Source of the DNA: Thermocrinis albus DSM 14484
GTDB lineage: Bacteria > Aquificota > Aquificia > Aquificales > Aquificaceae
Direction of reading: 5' to 3'
NCBI RefSeq assembly: GCF_000025605.1
Contig: NC_013894.1
Span: 1,287,529 to 1,351,528, forward strand
Length of the DNA stretch: 64,000 nt
Shown here piece by piece: positions 62,229 to 64,000 of this stretch (position 1 is the stretch's first letter; every line of letters starts with the position of its first letter). The translations under genes and the position numbers were made by a program. The notes under the pieces were generated by a model. It was given only the letters and a program-made list of their open reading frames with translations. It was not told where the DNA came from and searched no databases.

Positions 62229-62669
62229 CTTTTTCAGGTAATCTTCCAGGGGAACACGGGTGATGGGATGCTGTAGGTTGGGATCTAGCTCCAGGAGAGG
62301 GACCAAAACAAAGTCTCTCTCTGTCATGTAAGGATGTGGTATCGTCAAAAAACTCAGAAAGAGAATGTTGTTCTCGTAAAGGATTATATCCAGGTCTATC
62401 TCCCGGGGACCCCATCTGTATCTCTCTCTCCTCCCTGCCAGCCTTTCCACGTCCTTCAAACAAAACAGGAGCTTTATAGGATCAAAGGATGTTTCTAAGA
62501 GGAGTACTCCGTTAAGGAAAGATGGCTGCTGGGAAACACCCCACGGCGCACTTTCGTAAATGGTGGAGATCTTCAGTATCTTGCCACATGGCTGTAGAAG
62601 TTCTATGGCTTTGAGAATATAGTTGATCCTGTCTTCCACATTGCTTCCAAAAGCGATGAAAGCTTTCAT
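62169..62669 (-). CDS. folK: 2-amino-4-hydroxy-6-hydroxymethyldihydropteridine pyrophosphokinase
   Basis: 166 residues from ATG 62669 (MKAFIAFGSNVEDR); an in-frame upstream start would run through the groEL terminator and is rejected. FGSNVEDRINYILKAIE, YESAPWGVSQQPSFLNGV, RWGPREIDLDIILY (catalytic Asp pair) and IPHPYMTERDFVLVPLLEL are HPPK signatures. Adds pyrophosphate to the pterin in folate synthesis. No clear ribosome binding site. Confidence 0.94.
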   Translation of the reverse strand: MKAFIAFGSNVEDRINYILKAIELLQPCGKILKISTIYESAPWGVSQQPSFLNGVLLLETSFDPIKLLFCLKDVERLAGRRERYRWGPREIDLDIILYENNILFLSFLTIPHPYMTERDFVLVPLLELDPNLQHPITRVPLEDYLKKLKVNLKPFACLYPPVSSGH

Positions 62670-62697
62670 TAAAGATGATATTAAGGAGGTAAGATGA

Positions 62698-62734
62698 AGA
62701 AAAATAAAAAATAAAAAGCCCCCGTGAGGGGGCT
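62698..62734 (-). terminator. Rho-independent terminator of groEL
   Basis: Minus strand AGCCCCC-TCAC-GGGGGCT (62734-62717) followed by a T-rich tract (TTTTATTTTTTATTTTT), 8 bases after the groEL stop. Confidence 0.93.
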
Positions 62735-62741
62735 GCACAGT

Positions 62742-64000
<1,259 letters not shown>

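Noticed and set aside
62685-62716. AAGGAGGT followed by ATG and a six-codon frame (MKKNKK) on the plus strand
   Set aside because: It is the complement of the T tract of the groEL terminator and the folK upstream region; coincidence is the simpler reading.

Overview
The window reads as a chromosomal segment of a thermophilic, hydrogen-oxidising bacterium of the Aquificales type (Aquifex/Hydrogenobacter/Thermocrinis-like). Three [NiFe]-hydrogenase gene pairs, an extra complex I-like membrane complex, tightly packed genes with many 4-base and convergent overlaps, and lysine/glutamate-rich proteins all point that way. The genus is an inference from gene content only. Two AT-rich stretches (about 7460-12960 and 49371-52500) stand out from the rest.

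Layout. 1-7455: the end of glmU, tRNA-Lys, a Crp/Fnr regulator, an M29 aminopeptidase, an MCE/MlaD-like lipid-transport protein, ilvD, a Gfo/Idh oxidoreductase and a GH130 enzyme. 7476-12961: an AT-rich accessory island of secreted, lipoprotein and membrane proteins, with fragments of a large calcium-binding protein and two related membrane proteins. 13067-19040: tRNA-Glu, gyrB, a tandem Usp protein, rsmI and a GH57-like enzyme. 19040-26329 (minus): a Huc/HupSL-like group 2 hydrogenase operon (small and large subunits, protease, small protein, TPR, NifU-Rieske, NHL, FrdB-like). 26490-32502 (plus): two DUF1641-like proteins, hypB, a second group 2 hydrogenase whose large subunit has no cleavable tail, and hypF. 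32503-32769: a tnpB/IS605 remnant with a highly structured omega-RNA-like end. 32793-37511 (minus): an Isp-type membrane hydrogenase, hynS-isp1-isp2-hynL. 37637-44475 (plus): a hydrogenase-4-like complex (B, C, E, F, G, I) whose large subunit has lost all nickel ligands, i.e. an Ehr-type complex.

44472-56484 (minus) appears to be a phosphate-starvation locus: a DUF2334 deacetylase, a PHP-glycosyltransferase fusion, a glycosyltransferase, an inserted 3.1-kb AT-rich block with an exported TPR-Ppx/GppA protein, PhoX phosphatase, a Ser/Thr kinase, a deacetylase, a flavin reductase and a protoglobin-PsiE fusion. Two 39-bp arrays of four TTAAC-type hexamers at exact 11-bp spacing (Pho-box architecture) stand 39-44 bp before the DUF2334 and phoX start codons. 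The inserted block is bracketed by a perfect 25-bp duplication of the glycosyltransferase/phoX gene junction, so both neighbours stay intact, and it carries two CRISPR-repeat-like 29-mers at its edges.

56581-64000: a polyprenyl diphosphate synthase, a late flagellar cluster (fliC, flaG, fliD, fliS and a fliT-like gene) with a sigma-28 promoter, a Zn/Mn ABC permease, folK, and the 3' part of groEL with its terminator.
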